A stretch of 64,000 bases of DNA from Amycolatopsis jejuensis (GTDB lineage Bacteria > Actinomycetota > Actinomycetes > Mycobacteriales > Pseudonocardiaceae). The translations under genes were made by a program, and so were the position numbers. The notes under the pieces were generated by a model that worked only from the letters and a program-made list of their open reading frames with translations, was not told where the DNA came from and did no database searches. This document shows, piece by piece, positions 54,349 to 62,839 of this stretch. Positions within the stretch are counted from its first letter, which is position 1. Each line of letters starts with the position of its first letter. The stretch spans positions 434,001 through 498,000 of the forward strand of contig NZ_JNYZ01000012.1 of the NCBI RefSeq assembly GCF_000717335.1, read 5' to 3'.

Positions 54349-55730
54349 CGGGTTCCGGCCTCAAGATCCTGCTGTCCATCACGCAGGCGTTCGCGCTCAC
54401 CATGAGCGTCGCGTTCATCGTGTACGTCGTCGTGATCGTGGTGCCGTACCTGCGCCGCAAGCCCGCCCCGCTCGGCGATCCGGACGACTTCTCCTGGCAC
54501 TTCTTCGTCCCCTGCCGCGACGAGGAGGTGGTGATCCGCGAGACCGTGCGGTACCTGCGCACCACGTTCCGCCGCGCGCACGTGTGGGTCGTCGACGACG
54601 ATTCCGACGACCGCACCGCCCGCGTCGTGCGCTCGGTGTGGCGCCGCAACGGCGGGTACGACCCGCATCTGCACCTGGTGGCCCGCCGCCGCCCGGAAGC
54701 GCGGACCGGCAAGGGAGACGCGCTCAACGCCGCGTACCGCGAGCTCGACGAGTGGCTGGAGCCGGACGTGGACCGCGACCGCGTGGTGGTCGTCGTGGTC
54801 GATGCCGACGGCCGACCCGCGCCCAACTGCCTCGAGGTGTGCGCGGCGGACCATCTCTTCGGCGACGAGACCGTCGGCGCCGTGCAGCTCGACGTCCGGA
54901 TGAGCAACGCCCGCACCCGCCCGCCGGGGCGCACGTGGTTCTCCCGCGCGTTCGGGCTCAAGCTGGCGCAGCTGCAGGACCTGGAGTTCCGCACGGCGAT
55001 CGCGGCGATCCAGACGTCCCGCGGCTTCACCGGCACGATTTCCATGGGCGGCAACGGGCAGTTCACCCGGCTGTCCGCCTTGGACTCCATCGCGGGCGAG
55101 GATCTCGAGCCGTGGCGCGGGTCGCTGCTGGAGGACTTCGAGCTCGGCGTGCACCTGCTCACCGCGGGCTGGCGCACCGGGTTCACCCCGGACTCGCACG
55201 TGGCGCAGGAGGGGCTCTACAGCCTCCGCCGGTTCCTCGTGCAGCGCACCCGCTGGGGGCAGGGGACCATGCAGTGCATGCGGTACCTGCGCCGGATCTG
55301 GGACTCGCCGCACGTGTCCACGCTGGGCGCTGCCGAGATGATGTACTACCTGGCGCAGCCGTGGATGCAGCTGCTCGGCTCGCTGCTGTACCCGGTGCCG
55401 TTCATCCTGCTGCTGGTGAGCACGGCAGGCGACCCCGGCCAGGTGTGGACGTGGTTCACCGGCGGCGCCTGGATCCTGTTCGCCATCTACGGGTCGTTCG
55501 GGCTGCTGCCGTTCATCGTGTGGGGCCCGATCTACCAGATGAAATGCCTGCGCAGCCGCAACATCTTCCGCGGTCTGGGCATGGGCCTGCTGTACGCGGG
55601 CTACATCTACACGTTCTACATCACGTCGTGGCGCGCGCTGTTCCGCCTGATCCGCGGGCGCAACGGCTGGGCCAAGACCCGGCGCAACACCGAGGCGTCC
55701 GCGGGCGTGAAGGTGGCGCTGGACTCGTGA
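54345..55730 (+). CDS. Family 2 glycosyltransferase, processive membrane synthase type
   Basis: A 461-aa GT2 enzyme. One N-terminal span (LTMSVAFIVYVVVIVVPYL) precedes the catalytic GT-A domain: VWVVDDDSDDRTA, VVVDADGRPAPNC (DxD), LLEDFELGVHLLTAG (ED) and VQRTRWGQGTM (QxxRW). Several C-terminal helices follow, as in cellulose/hyaluronan-like synthases. The GTG overlaps the stop of the exosortase-like gene (GTGA), so they are coupled. Glycan made here may be the acceptor or a modification of the anchored protein; that is inference, following the known link of exosortases with glycosyltransferase genes. Confidence 0.88.
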   Translation: MTGSGLKILLSITQAFALTMSVAFIVYVVVIVVPYLRRKPAPLGDPDDFSWHFFVPCRDEEVVIRETVRYLRTTFRRAHVWVVDDDSDDRTARVVRSVWRRNGGYDPHLHLVARRRPEARTGKGDALNAAYRELDEWLEPDVDRDRVVVVVVDADGRPAPNCLEVCAADHLFGDETVGAVQLDVRMSNARTRPPGRTWFSRAFGLKLAQLQDLEFRTAIAAIQTSRGFTGTISMGGNGQFTRLSALDSIAGEDLEPWRGSLLEDFELGVHLLTAGWRTGFTPDSHVAQEGLYSLRRFLVQRTRWGQGTMQCMRYLRRIWDSPHVSTLGAAEMMYYLAQPWMQLLGSLLYPVPFILLLVSTAGDPGQVWTWFTGGAWILFAIYGSFGLLPFIVWGPIYQMKCLRSRNIFRGLGMGLLYAGYIYTFYITSWRALFRLIRGRNGWAKTRRNTEASAGVKVALDS

Positions 55731-55758
55731 GTGGCTGTGCCCGGTCCGGCACAGCCAC
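55731..55758. terminator. Bidirectional terminator, GT2/amidase
   Basis: GTGGCTGTGCC (55731-55741) pairs with GGCACAGCCAC (55748-55758) around a 6-nt loop. It begins directly after the GT2 stop and lies 11 bp beyond the convergent amidase stop. Confidence 0.8.
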
Positions 55759-55769
55759 CCACGAGACCG

Positions 55770-57683
55770 CTAGCGGAAGTCCACGTCGTCGCGGTTGACG
55801 TACGCGACGCGGTGGCCCAGCTGGATCTCCACGTACTCCGCCTCGCCCTCCACCACCTGGTTCTTGGTGGTGTCGAAGCCGGACGAGTAGTACTCCGAGC
55901 CGGTGGTCCCGCCCACGGTGTACTGCTGACCCGCGCCGAGCTGGTACGGCAGCGGCTTGAGCTCCTGCGCCGGGACGCCCTTGGGATAGGCGCTCGCCTC
56001 CGGGTACGCGCTCCCGTAGACCGCGACTTTTTCCTTGCCCGGCTTGGGAGTCACGACGTGCCCGCTGGCCGGATACGCCGTCGGCGCGTCGCCCGGGTTG
56101 CGGAACCAGCCCTTCTGACCGAGGTACCAGATCGCGGTCCAGTCGTCCTTCGTGTCCGCGACGACGTACTTCTGGCCGGTGGCCACCCGGCTGGCGACGT
56201 CCGCGACGTCCATTGTGGACGGGTTCGGGCCGTGCATGCCGACGTCGGGCAGCAGTGGCGCCGAGTCACTCGGCTCGGTGTGCAGCACGACCGCGCCGGA
56301 ACCCCGCTCCGGACAAGGCTTCCCGGACCCGATCTTGTCACAGCCGGTGAAGGAGGGGCGGTTCACCGAGACGTCCGGATCGATCATGACCACGCGCGAG
56401 TGCGGCGAGCCGTAGTGCCGCAGCGGGGCGCCGAGCAGGTCGAAGTAGTGCGCCCAGTCCCAGTACGGACCCGGGTCCCAGTGCATGTCCTTGATCCGGT
56501 CCGCGGTGGGGCCGGGCACGTTGTCGTGGCCGAGGAGGTGCGCGCGGTCGAGCGGAACGCCGTAGCGGCGGGCGAGGTAGCCCACCAGCTTCGCCGACGA
56601 CCGGTACATCGCCTCGGTGTACCAGGTGCCCAGCGCGGCGTAGCCTTCGTGCTCCACGCCGATGGACTTGGTGTTCACGTACCAGTTCCCGGCGTGCCAG
56701 CCGACGTCCTTGGTCGGGACGTGCTGGGCGACCATGCCGTCGGACGAGCGCACCGTGTAGTGCCACGCGAGCTGGCCAGGGGTCTTGGCCTGGTTCATGA
56801 CCGCGTCCCAGGTGCCCTCGGTGTCGTGGATGACGATGTAGTCGATCTTCTGGCTGCTCGGCCGCTCCGCCTTGTCGTAGTTGCCGTAGCCGTTGCCGAC
56901 CTTTTCGAACGGCGCGGGCACCGACTCGCACGACAGCGACCGCGGACACTCGGTGGCCGGCTTCGCGCCGACGCGCAGCCCGAGCCGGTCCGCCTGCGCG
57001 CGGTCCGGCGTGACCCCGGCCGCCGCCGCGAGCTTCAAGGACTGACCGTCGTCGGTCCGGCGGGCAATGCCGCTGGTAATGGTGCTGAAGACCTCATCGG
57101 CGAACGTACGCGCACCCGCCAGGTCTTCGGCACCGCTGTAGCGCGCGACAGCGCCGTACCAGTCCTTCGCGTTGTCGCTCTTTACGCCGAGCTGTTTCTG
57201 GTAGTCCGCGAGCAGGGCAGCGCCGCCGCGGATGTTCTGTACCGGGTCCGTACGCAGCGTCGCCACGTCTTTGTCGAGCAGTGCGGCTGCCTTGTCGATG
57301 GTCTGGCTACTGGGTGGCGGCGCGACCGGTTTGAGGGGTTTCAGCCGGAGGTTAGGCCGGGAATCGTCGCCACGGGGGTCTTCGTCGGGGTCGTCGAACT
57401 CAGTGCCGCTGAGGCCGGCCGTACGCACGTCGGTGAGGTGCATCGGCCCGTACCCGGCAGCAGTGCTGGGCGCGCCGGCGTGCGAGTCCCAGCGGGACTC
57501 GAGGTACGACACGCCGAGCAGCACGTCGAGCGGGACCCCGAACTCGCTGGCCGCGTCAGCGAACGCCCGCTGACGAGCTTCGTCGGCAGGCTGCGCGGTA
57601 GCCGGCACCGCCACCGCAACCGCGGCGAGGGCCAGTAACCCGGCAGTGACGGCGCCGAGCCGCCACGGGACAGATCGGGACAT
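55770..57683 (-). CDS. Secreted N-acetylmuramoyl-L-alanine amidase, copy 1
   Basis: A 637-aa cell-wall hydrolase. Signal peptide about 1-35 (LGAVTAGLLALAAVAVAVPA, cleavage near ATAQP), then a transglycosylase-like helical domain (FGVPLDVLLGVSYLESRWDS, GYGPMHL). An amidase_2/PGRP domain carries zinc ligands in YIVIHDTEGTWD, SIGVEHEGYA and LLGHDNVPGP. A C-terminal SH3-like region (TGQKYVVADTKDDWTAIWYL, GWFRNPGDAPTAYPASG) probably binds the wall. It should cleave stem peptides from peptidoglycan. The ATG at 57683 follows TGGAG. It is a tandem paralogue of the next gene. Confidence 0.9.
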   Translation of the reverse strand: MSRSVPWRLGAVTAGLLALAAVAVAVPATAQPADEARQRAFADAASEFGVPLDVLLGVSYLESRWDSHAGAPSTAAGYGPMHLTDVRTAGLSGTEFDDPDEDPRGDDSRPNLRLKPLKPVAPPPSSQTIDKAAALLDKDVATLRTDPVQNIRGGAALLADYQKQLGVKSDNAKDWYGAVARYSGAEDLAGARTFADEVFSTITSGIARRTDDGQSLKLAAAAGVTPDRAQADRLGLRVGAKPATECPRSLSCESVPAPFEKVGNGYGNYDKAERPSSQKIDYIVIHDTEGTWDAVMNQAKTPGQLAWHYTVRSSDGMVAQHVPTKDVGWHAGNWYVNTKSIGVEHEGYAALGTWYTEAMYRSSAKLVGYLARRYGVPLDRAHLLGHDNVPGPTADRIKDMHWDPGPYWDWAHYFDLLGAPLRHYGSPHSRVVMIDPDVSVNRPSFTGCDKIGSGKPCPERGSGAVVLHTEPSDSAPLLPDVGMHGPNPSTMDVADVASRVATGQKYVVADTKDDWTAIWYLGQKGWFRNPGDAPTAYPASGHVVTPKPGKEKVAVYGSAYPEASAYPKGVPAQELKPLPYQLGAGQQYTVGGTTGSEYYSSGFDTTKNQVVEGEAEYVEIQLGHRVAYVNRDDVDFR

Positions 57684-57794
57684 GGAATGGCTCCAGGTTG
57701 GGAAAGTGTTCCGCGCAAATCCAACCAGGTGGGGCCATATCGGGTGAGGTTTCGGCGCGCGGATGGCGCGAAGGGGCACCGGGCGTGCCTGTAC

Positions 57795-57831
57795 AGGGGC
57801 TGTGCCGGTCCACCATCCCGGCACAGCCCCT
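57795..57831 (-). terminator. Terminator of amidase copy 2
   Basis: A perfect 14-bp stem: AGGGGCTGTGCCGG (57795-57808) with CCGGCACAGCCCCT (57818-57831) and a 9-nt loop, lying 11 bp beyond the stop of the copy 2 gene on the minus strand. Its core GGCTGTGCC is shared with the terminator after copy 1, so the terminator was probably duplicated too. Confidence 0.85.
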
Positions 57832-57842
57832 CGAAGAGACGG

Positions 57843-59792
57843 TCAGCTCAGGTCGACGTCGTCCTGGTTGACGAAGGCCGTGCGGTACCCGATCTGGACC
57901 TGTACGTACTTCGTCTTGCCCTTCACCAGCTTGTTCGTTGCGCTGTCGAAGGAGGCCTTGTAGTACTCCGAGTCCACGATCGGGCCGGCCGCGTACTGCT
58001 GACCCGCGCTGAACTGGTACGGCAGCGGCGCCAGCTCCTGTGGCTTGATGTCCTTCGGATAGGCCTCCGCCTCCGGGTACGCCCGTCCGTAGACCGGCAC
58101 GTTTTGCTTACCCGCCTTGGGCGTTGCGATCCGGCCGTTGGCCGGGTACGCGGTGGGCGCGTCGCCCGGGTTGCGGAACCAGCCCTTCTGGCCGAGGTAC
58201 CAGATTGCCGTCCAGTCGCCCTTCGTCTCGGCGACCACGTACTTCTGGCCGGTCGTCACGCGGCTGGCCATGTCGTCGACGCGCATGGTGGACGGGTTCT
58301 TGCCGTGCATGCCGACGTCGGAAAGCAACGGTGCGGTGTCGTTCGGCTCGGTGCGCAGCACCACCGCCGAGGAACCCCTTTCGGGGCAAGGCTTTGTGTC
58401 GTTGTCCCCCTCGCATGAGGTGAAGGCGGGCTTGTTGATCGAGAAGTCCGGCGCGATCATGACCACCTTCGAGCCCGGCGTGCCGTAGTGCTGCAGCGGG
58501 GCGCCGAGCAGGTCGAAGTAGTGCGCCCAGTCCCAGTAGGGGCCCGGGTCCCAGTGCATCCCCGGGATGTGGGCCTTGTCCGGCCCCGGCACGGTGTCGT
58601 GGCCCAGAATGTGCTCGCGGTCCAGCGGAATCCCGAAGCGCTTGGCGAGGTAGCCGACGAGCTTCGCCGATGCTCGGTACATCGCCTCGGTGTACCACGT
58701 GCCCTTTCCTGCGAAGCCCTCGTGCTCCACGCCAACGGACTTCGAGTTCACGTAGAAGTTGCCTGCGTGCCAGCCGATGTCCTTGGTGGCCACGGCCTGG
58801 GCGACCAGCCCGTCCCTGGAACGCACCATGTAGTTCCACGCGGCCAGCTTTGGGCGCGGCGTCTGCACATCCTTGAGGGTGCCGTCCCAGGCGCCTTCGG
58901 TGTCGTGGATGACGATGTACTCGATCTTCTGGCTCTTCGGCCGGTCTGCCTTGTCGTAACCGACGTACGTGCCGTCGTCCAGCTTCTGGAACGGTGCAGG
59001 CTTCCACTCGCACGTCAGCGACTGCGGGCACTCGGCCGCGTTCGTCGCGTTCGTCGTGTCGGCGCGCAGACCGAGCCGGTCCGCCTGCGCACGGTCCGGA
59101 GCCGCGTCGGGCTTCGGAGCGAGCTTGACCGACTGGCCGTCGTCGGTCCGGTGCGCGATGCCGCTGCGGATGGTGTTGAAGACCTCGTCGGCGAAGGTGC
59201 GCGCACCATTGAGGTCGTCAGAACCGCTGTAGCGGGCGACCGCGCCATACCAGTCCTTCACGTTGGCGCTCTTGATACCCAGCTGGCGTTGGTAGTCCGC
59301 CAGCAGTGCAGCGCCGCCGCGGATGTTCTCGGCGGGGTCCTTGCGCAGGGTGTCCGCGTCGGTGCCGAGCAGTTCGGCAGCCTTGTCGATCGTCTGGCTG
59401 CCGGGAGGCGGAGCGCTCGGCTTCGGTGGTTTGCCCTGCTTGCGCGGTGCTACCTGCAGCATCGGGCGGGACGTGTCGCCGCGCGCATCGCCGTGGTCGT
59501 GCTCGGACTCGGTGGTGTCGTTGCCGACCGAGCGCAGATCGGTGAGGTGCATCGGCCCGTAACCGCCGGCTTTGCTGGCCGAACCGGGATGGGAATCCCA
59601 GCGGGACTCGAGGTAGGACACGCCGAGCAGCACGTCGAGCGGGACCCCGAATTCGCTGGCCGCGTCAGCGAACGCACGCTGACGGGCTTCGTCGGCGGGC
59701 TTCGCCTGTGCAGGCACCGTGACCGCGACCGCCGCGAGCGCCAGCAACCCGGCAGTGACGGCGCCTAATCGCCATGGAACAAAACGAGACAT
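57843..59792 (-). CDS. Secreted N-acetylmuramoyl-L-alanine amidase, copy 2
   Basis: A 649-aa paralogue of the downstream amidase, collinear throughout: signal peptide (LGAVTAGLLALAAVAVTVPA), transglycosylase-like domain (LLGVSYLESRWDSH), amidase_2 domain (YIVIHDTEGAWD, SVGVEHEGFA, ILGHDTVPGP) and the same C-terminal SH3-like part (GWFRNPGDAPTAYPANG). Differences cluster in the linkers (here EHDHGDARGD and KQGKPPKPSAPPPG). The zinc ligands are intact in both copies, so both should be active. The ATG follows CTGGAGTTTTTTC. Confidence 0.9.
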   Translation of the reverse strand: MSRFVPWRLGAVTAGLLALAAVAVTVPAQAKPADEARQRAFADAASEFGVPLDVLLGVSYLESRWDSHPGSASKAGGYGPMHLTDLRSVGNDTTESEHDHGDARGDTSRPMLQVAPRKQGKPPKPSAPPPGSQTIDKAAELLGTDADTLRKDPAENIRGGAALLADYQRQLGIKSANVKDWYGAVARYSGSDDLNGARTFADEVFNTIRSGIAHRTDDGQSVKLAPKPDAAPDRAQADRLGLRADTTNATNAAECPQSLTCEWKPAPFQKLDDGTYVGYDKADRPKSQKIEYIVIHDTEGAWDGTLKDVQTPRPKLAAWNYMVRSRDGLVAQAVATKDIGWHAGNFYVNSKSVGVEHEGFAGKGTWYTEAMYRASAKLVGYLAKRFGIPLDREHILGHDTVPGPDKAHIPGMHWDPGPYWDWAHYFDLLGAPLQHYGTPGSKVVMIAPDFSINKPAFTSCEGDNDTKPCPERGSSAVVLRTEPNDTAPLLSDVGMHGKNPSTMRVDDMASRVTTGQKYVVAETKGDWTAIWYLGQKGWFRNPGDAPTAYPANGRIATPKAGKQNVPVYGRAYPEAEAYPKDIKPQELAPLPYQFSAGQQYAAGPIVDSEYYKASFDSATNKLVKGKTKYVQVQIGYRTAFVNQDDVDLS

Positions 59793-59875
59793 GAAAAAAC
59801 TCCAGAATCGACAGGGAATCTGCGAAAATCAAACCAGATGTAGCAAAATCGGGCGGGATTTTCCGCGCATCGATA
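59793..59875 (-). repeat. Upstream region shared by the two amidase genes
   Basis: The 80 bp before copy 2 align with the 80 bp before copy 1 (57684-57765): both contain, on the minus strand, CCCGAT, then about CCACCTGGTT/ACATCTGGTT, GATTT, CGC and a GGAG ribosome binding site about 7-8 nt before ATG. The duplication therefore took the promoter/leader along. The remaining sequence up to the arsC stop at 60031 shows nothing recognisable. Confidence 0.65.
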
Positions 59876-60030
59876 TCCCCGGCGGGCATTGGACCTGCCT
59901 ACCTGGTGAATCAGTTCAGTCCTATGGAATCGGCCACGGAGATGCGGCTGTCGGCTCGGGAGCCCGCAGCAGACGGTCCGGAGTGGACAGTCTCCAATCA
60001 CCGTTGTGCTTCGGGAGCCTCGCGGGCGCG

Positions 60031-60417
60031 TCAGAGTTCGGCGAGCAACGCGCGCACCCGGCGGTCGATCTCGTCACGGATCGGGCGGATCTGTTCCACC
60101 GGCAGGCCTGCCGGGTCGTCCAGTTGCCAGTCCAGGTAACGCTTTCCGGGGAACACCGGGCATGCGTCACCGCAGCCCATGGTGATCACGACATCGGCGG
60201 CGTCGACCGCGTCGGTGGTCAGGCGCTTGGGGAATTCGCGGGAAACGTCGATCCCGAGTTCCGTCATGGCTGCGACCACCGCCGGGTTCACCTCGCTCGC
60301 CGGGGTCGATCCGGCCGAGCGGACCGCCACGCGACCGGCGGCGTGGTGGTGCAGCAGCGCGGCCGCCATCTGGGACCGCCCGGCGTTGTGGACGCAGACG
60401 AACAGGACTGTCTTCAC
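60031..60417 (-). CDS. arsC: Arsenate reductase, low-molecular-weight phosphatase type
   Basis: A 128-aa reductase converting arsenate to arsenite. The phosphatase loop is CVHNAGRSQMA (Cys8, Arg14), with resolving cysteines in MGCGDACPVFPG (Cys82, Cys86). Three cysteines in this layout indicate an intramolecular cascade with thioredoxin or mycothiol/mycoredoxin as the final donor. The GTG start overlaps the acr3 stop (GTGA). It is the last gene of arsR-acr3-arsC. Confidence 0.94.
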   Translation of the reverse strand: MKTVLFVCVHNAGRSQMAAALLHHHAAGRVAVRSAGSTPASEVNPAVVAAMTELGIDVSREFPKRLTTDAVDAADVVITMGCGDACPVFPGKRYLDWQLDDPAGLPVEQIRPIRDEIDRRVRALLAEL

Positions 60418-61487
60418 GGCGTGACCTCCACTGGGGCCGAAGCGAAACGGCGACGCAGCGCGAGTGACACATACACCAGCGCCACCAGCACGGGAACCTC
60501 GATCAACGGCCCGACGACCCCGGCCAGCGCCTGTCCGCTGGTGGCGCCGAACGTGGCGATGGCAACGGCGATCGCGAGCTCGAAGTTGTTGCCCGCAGCG
60601 GTGAACGCCAGCGTCGTGGTGCGTTCGTACGACAACCCGGCCGCGCGGCCGAAGGCGTACGACCCGGCCCACATCAGTCCGAAGTAGACCAGCAACGGCA
60701 CCGCGATCCGGACCACGTCCATCGGCCGCGCGGTGATCTGATCTCCTTGCAGGGCAAAGAGAATCACGATTGTGAACAGCAGCCCGTACAGCGCGGCCGG
60801 GCCGATTTTCGGCAGGAACTCCGATTCGTACCAGGCACGGCCGCGGGCGCGTTCGCCGAGACGGCGCGTCAGGTACCCGGCCACCAGCGGAATCCCGAGA
60901 AAGATCAGCACGCTCTTCGCGATCTGCCATCCGGACACGGCGAGGTCGGCCTGCGGGAGACCGAGCCAGCCGGGCAGGACGGTGAGGTAGAACCAGCCCA
61001 GCAGGCCGAACGCGACCACCTGGAACACCGAGTTCAGCGCGACCAGCACAGCGGCGGCTTCGCGGTCGCCGCACGCGAGGTCGTTCCAGATGATCACCAT
61101 CGCGATGCACCGGGCGAGCCCGACGATGATCAACCCGGTGCGGTACTCCGGCAGGTCGGGCAGCAGCAGCCAGGCGAGCGCGAACATCAGCGCCGGGCCG
61201 ACCAGCCAGTTCAGCACGAGCGACGGCCACAGCAGCCGCCGGTCGCGGGTGACCGTGCCGAGGCGGTCGTAGCGGACTTTCGCCAGCACCGGGTACATCA
61301 TCACCAGCAGCCCGAGCGCGATCGGCAGGGAAATCCCGTCCACCTGCACCGCGGACAGCGCCGTGTCCAGCCCGGGAATCCAGCGCCCGGCGAGCAATCC
61401 GGCGACCATCGCGGCGGCGATCCACGCGGGCAGGAAACGGTCCAAAGTGGACAGTTTGCCGACGACCCCGTTCGCGGTGCCGGTCAT
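60414..61487 (-). CDS. acr3: Arsenite efflux permease ACR3
   Basis: A 357-aa permease with ten predicted helices. ACR3 signatures are LARCIAMVIIWNDLACGD with the conserved Cys, ALGLLVMMYPVLAKVRYD, and TAAGNNFELAIAVAIATFG with GQALAGVVGPLIEVPVL. It exports arsenite as an antiporter, taking the product of ArsC. The ATG at 61487 overlaps the arsR stop (ATGA); the longer frame upstream is the arsR gene in another frame. Confidence 0.95.
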   Translation of the reverse strand: MTGTANGVVGKLSTLDRFLPAWIAAAMVAGLLAGRWIPGLDTALSAVQVDGISLPIALGLLVMMYPVLAKVRYDRLGTVTRDRRLLWPSLVLNWLVGPALMFALAWLLLPDLPEYRTGLIIVGLARCIAMVIIWNDLACGDREAAAVLVALNSVFQVVAFGLLGWFYLTVLPGWLGLPQADLAVSGWQIAKSVLIFLGIPLVAGYLTRRLGERARGRAWYESEFLPKIGPAALYGLLFTIVILFALQGDQITARPMDVVRIAVPLLVYFGLMWAGSYAFGRAAGLSYERTTTLAFTAAGNNFELAIAVAIATFGATSGQALAGVVGPLIEVPVLVALVYVSLALRRRFASAPVEVTP

Positions 61488-61819
61488 GCCGGAACCGGGA
61501 TGAGCACGGCCGAAAGCCGGGCCAGCACCTCGGGATGGACGCGGTAGTACACCCACGTACCGCGCCGTTCGCCGGTGATCAAGCCGGACTCGCGCAGGAC
61601 CTTGAGGTGGTGGGAGATCGTCGGGCCGGTCAGCTCGAACGCGCCGGTCAGGTCGCACACGCACGCCTCGCCGCCGTCGTGGGACGCGATCAGCGACAGC
61701 AGCCGCAGCCGGACCGGGTCGGCCATCGCTTTGAACAGCCTGGCCAGCTCGGCGGCCTGCTCCTCGCCCAAGGGTTCGCGGACCAGCGGGGAGCAGCAGG
61801 CGTCCACCTGTTTCGACAT
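61484..61819 (-). CDS. arsR: ArsR-family arsenic-responsive repressor
   Basis: A 111-aa winged-helix repressor: LFKAMADPVRLRLLSLIAS, the metal-sensing EACVCDLTGAF (Cys53, Cys55) and the HTH TGPTISHHLKVLRESGLITG. A further Cys pair near the N-terminus (Cys8, Cys9) may complete an arsenite site. Arsenite binding would lift repression of its operon and perhaps of the divergent lyase gene. The ATG at 61819 fits the family; an in-frame ATG upstream would add 14 residues. Confidence 0.94.
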   Translation of the reverse strand: MSKQVDACCSPLVREPLGEEQAAELARLFKAMADPVRLRLLSLIASHDGGEACVCDLTGAFELTGPTISHHLKVLRESGLITGERRGTWVYYRVHPEVLARLSAVLIPVPA

Positions 61820-61883
61820 GTGTCTATCTTGACAGACTTCTAAACAAGGAGCAATCATCATTCGGCTGCCGAAGGAGGCGGGG
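61820..61883. promoter_or_regulatory. Divergent arsR/ArsI-like promoter with operator-like dyad
   Basis: On the plus strand a -35 TTGACA (61829-61834), a 17-bp spacer and CAATCA (61852-61857) could drive the ArsI-like gene. The dyad TGTC-TATCTT-GACA overlaps this -35 and lies in the presumed arsR promoter on the other strand, so one ArsR site could control both directions. Confidence 0.5.
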
Positions 61884-62291
61884 ATGTCACGAATACAGCT
61901 CGCACTGCGGGTCGGGGATCTGGAAGGCTCGATCGCCTTCTACGCCAAGCTGTTCGGCACCGAACCGGCCAAGCTTCGCCCCGGTTACGCGAATTTCGCC
62001 ATCGCCGAACCCGCGCTGAAGCTCGTCCTCCTTGAGGGCGAGCCAGGCCAGGCGACGGTGATGGACCATCTGGGCGTCGAGGTCGAGTCGACGGAGGAGG
62101 TGAGCGCGGCCAGTGCGCGCCTCACCGGGGAAGGCCTGGAAACCTTGCCCGAGAACGACACAACGTGCTGCTATGCGGTGCAGGACAAGGTGTGGGTGCA
62201 CGGTCCTGGCCAGGAGCCGTGGGAGGTGTACACGGTGAAGGCCGACTCGCGGACCTTCGGGCCTGCTCAATCCGAAGGCTGCTGTTCCTGA
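61884..62291 (+). CDS. ArsI/CadI-like glyoxalase-fold protein (C-As lyase candidate)
   Basis: A 135-aa vicinal-oxygen-chelate protein: MSRIQLALRVGDLEGSIAFY, DHLGVEVES (His62 ligand candidate), the cysteine pair TCCYAVQDKVWVHGPG (Cys95, Cys96) and EPWEVYTV (Glu ligand), ending in a second Cys pair (GCCS). ArsI enzymes demethylate organoarsenicals by an iron-dependent C-As cleavage and use these vicinal cysteines; the CadI protein of mycobacteria is closely similar. Divergence from arsR supports an arsenic role. The ATG follows GAAGGAGGCGGGG. Confidence 0.85.
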   Translation: MSRIQLALRVGDLEGSIAFYAKLFGTEPAKLRPGYANFAIAEPALKLVLLEGEPGQATVMDHLGVEVESTEEVSAASARLTGEGLETLPENDTTCCYAVQDKVWVHGPGQEPWEVYTVKADSRTFGPAQSEGCCS

Positions 62292-62809
62292 TCACCGTCC
62301 GGCAAGGTCAGCTGGGCACGGTGGAACTCGAAATGCCGGGCCGGGAACCGGTAGACGTCCGCCAAGGTCATGCGGTCCCGGAAAAACGGATCCCACCGGG
62401 TGGGATAGTGCATGCCCCGGTCGAGTTCGACGTCGGTTTCCCGGTCGAGACGGCGGTGCAGCGCCGCGATCGTCCGGTCGAACAACGTCAGCATCCACCG
62501 CCTCGGCAGCACCGCGCCACCGAGCCAGGACCCGGCGAAGTTGACCACGTCGAACGGCGCGGTGCCCGCGTTCAGCAGCCGCGAATACGCGCGACTCACC
62601 CCGTCCGGCAGGCGATCGAACAGCCGCACCAGCCGGAGCAGGGCGCGGATGATCAGGTAGCCGAGCAGCATGTGGAACAGCAGCTGACGGTTGTTCCACC
62701 GGGTGCCTGCACTCGGCCGCCGCAGGTCGCTCTCGCTCGCCCGGTCCAGCAGCTGGTGAAAGCTCCGGCGGGCCTGCTCCATCTCTTCGTGAACGGCCAC
62801 TCTGTCCAC
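62267..62809 (-). CDS. DinB-superfamily protein
   Basis: A 180-aa four-helix protein: MDRVAVHEEMEQARRSFHQL, WNNRQLLFHMLLGYLIIRAL (a metal-binding His position) and FRDRMTLADVYRFPARHFEF with HRAQLTLPDG (further His). This is the DinB/YfiT-like layout, a fold that binds a divalent metal and in actinobacteria often uses mycothiol. The substrate is unknown. It overlaps the end of the ArsI-like gene by 25 bp, tail to tail. Confidence 0.78.
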   Translation of the reverse strand: MDRVAVHEEMEQARRSFHQLLDRASESDLRRPSAGTRWNNRQLLFHMLLGYLIIRALLRLVRLFDRLPDGVSRAYSRLLNAGTAPFDVVNFAGSWLGGAVLPRRWMLTLFDRTIAALHRRLDRETDVELDRGMHYPTRWDPFFRDRMTLADVYRFPARHFEFHRAQLTLPDGDQEQQPSD

Positions 62810-62839
62810 CTGGTCAGTGTCCGCCGCCGGGGCTGAGAA

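Noticed and set aside
58488..59768. 426-codon plus-strand frame opposite amidase copy 2
   Set aside because: Antisense shadow; the same kind of frame lies opposite copy 1 because the genes are paralogous.
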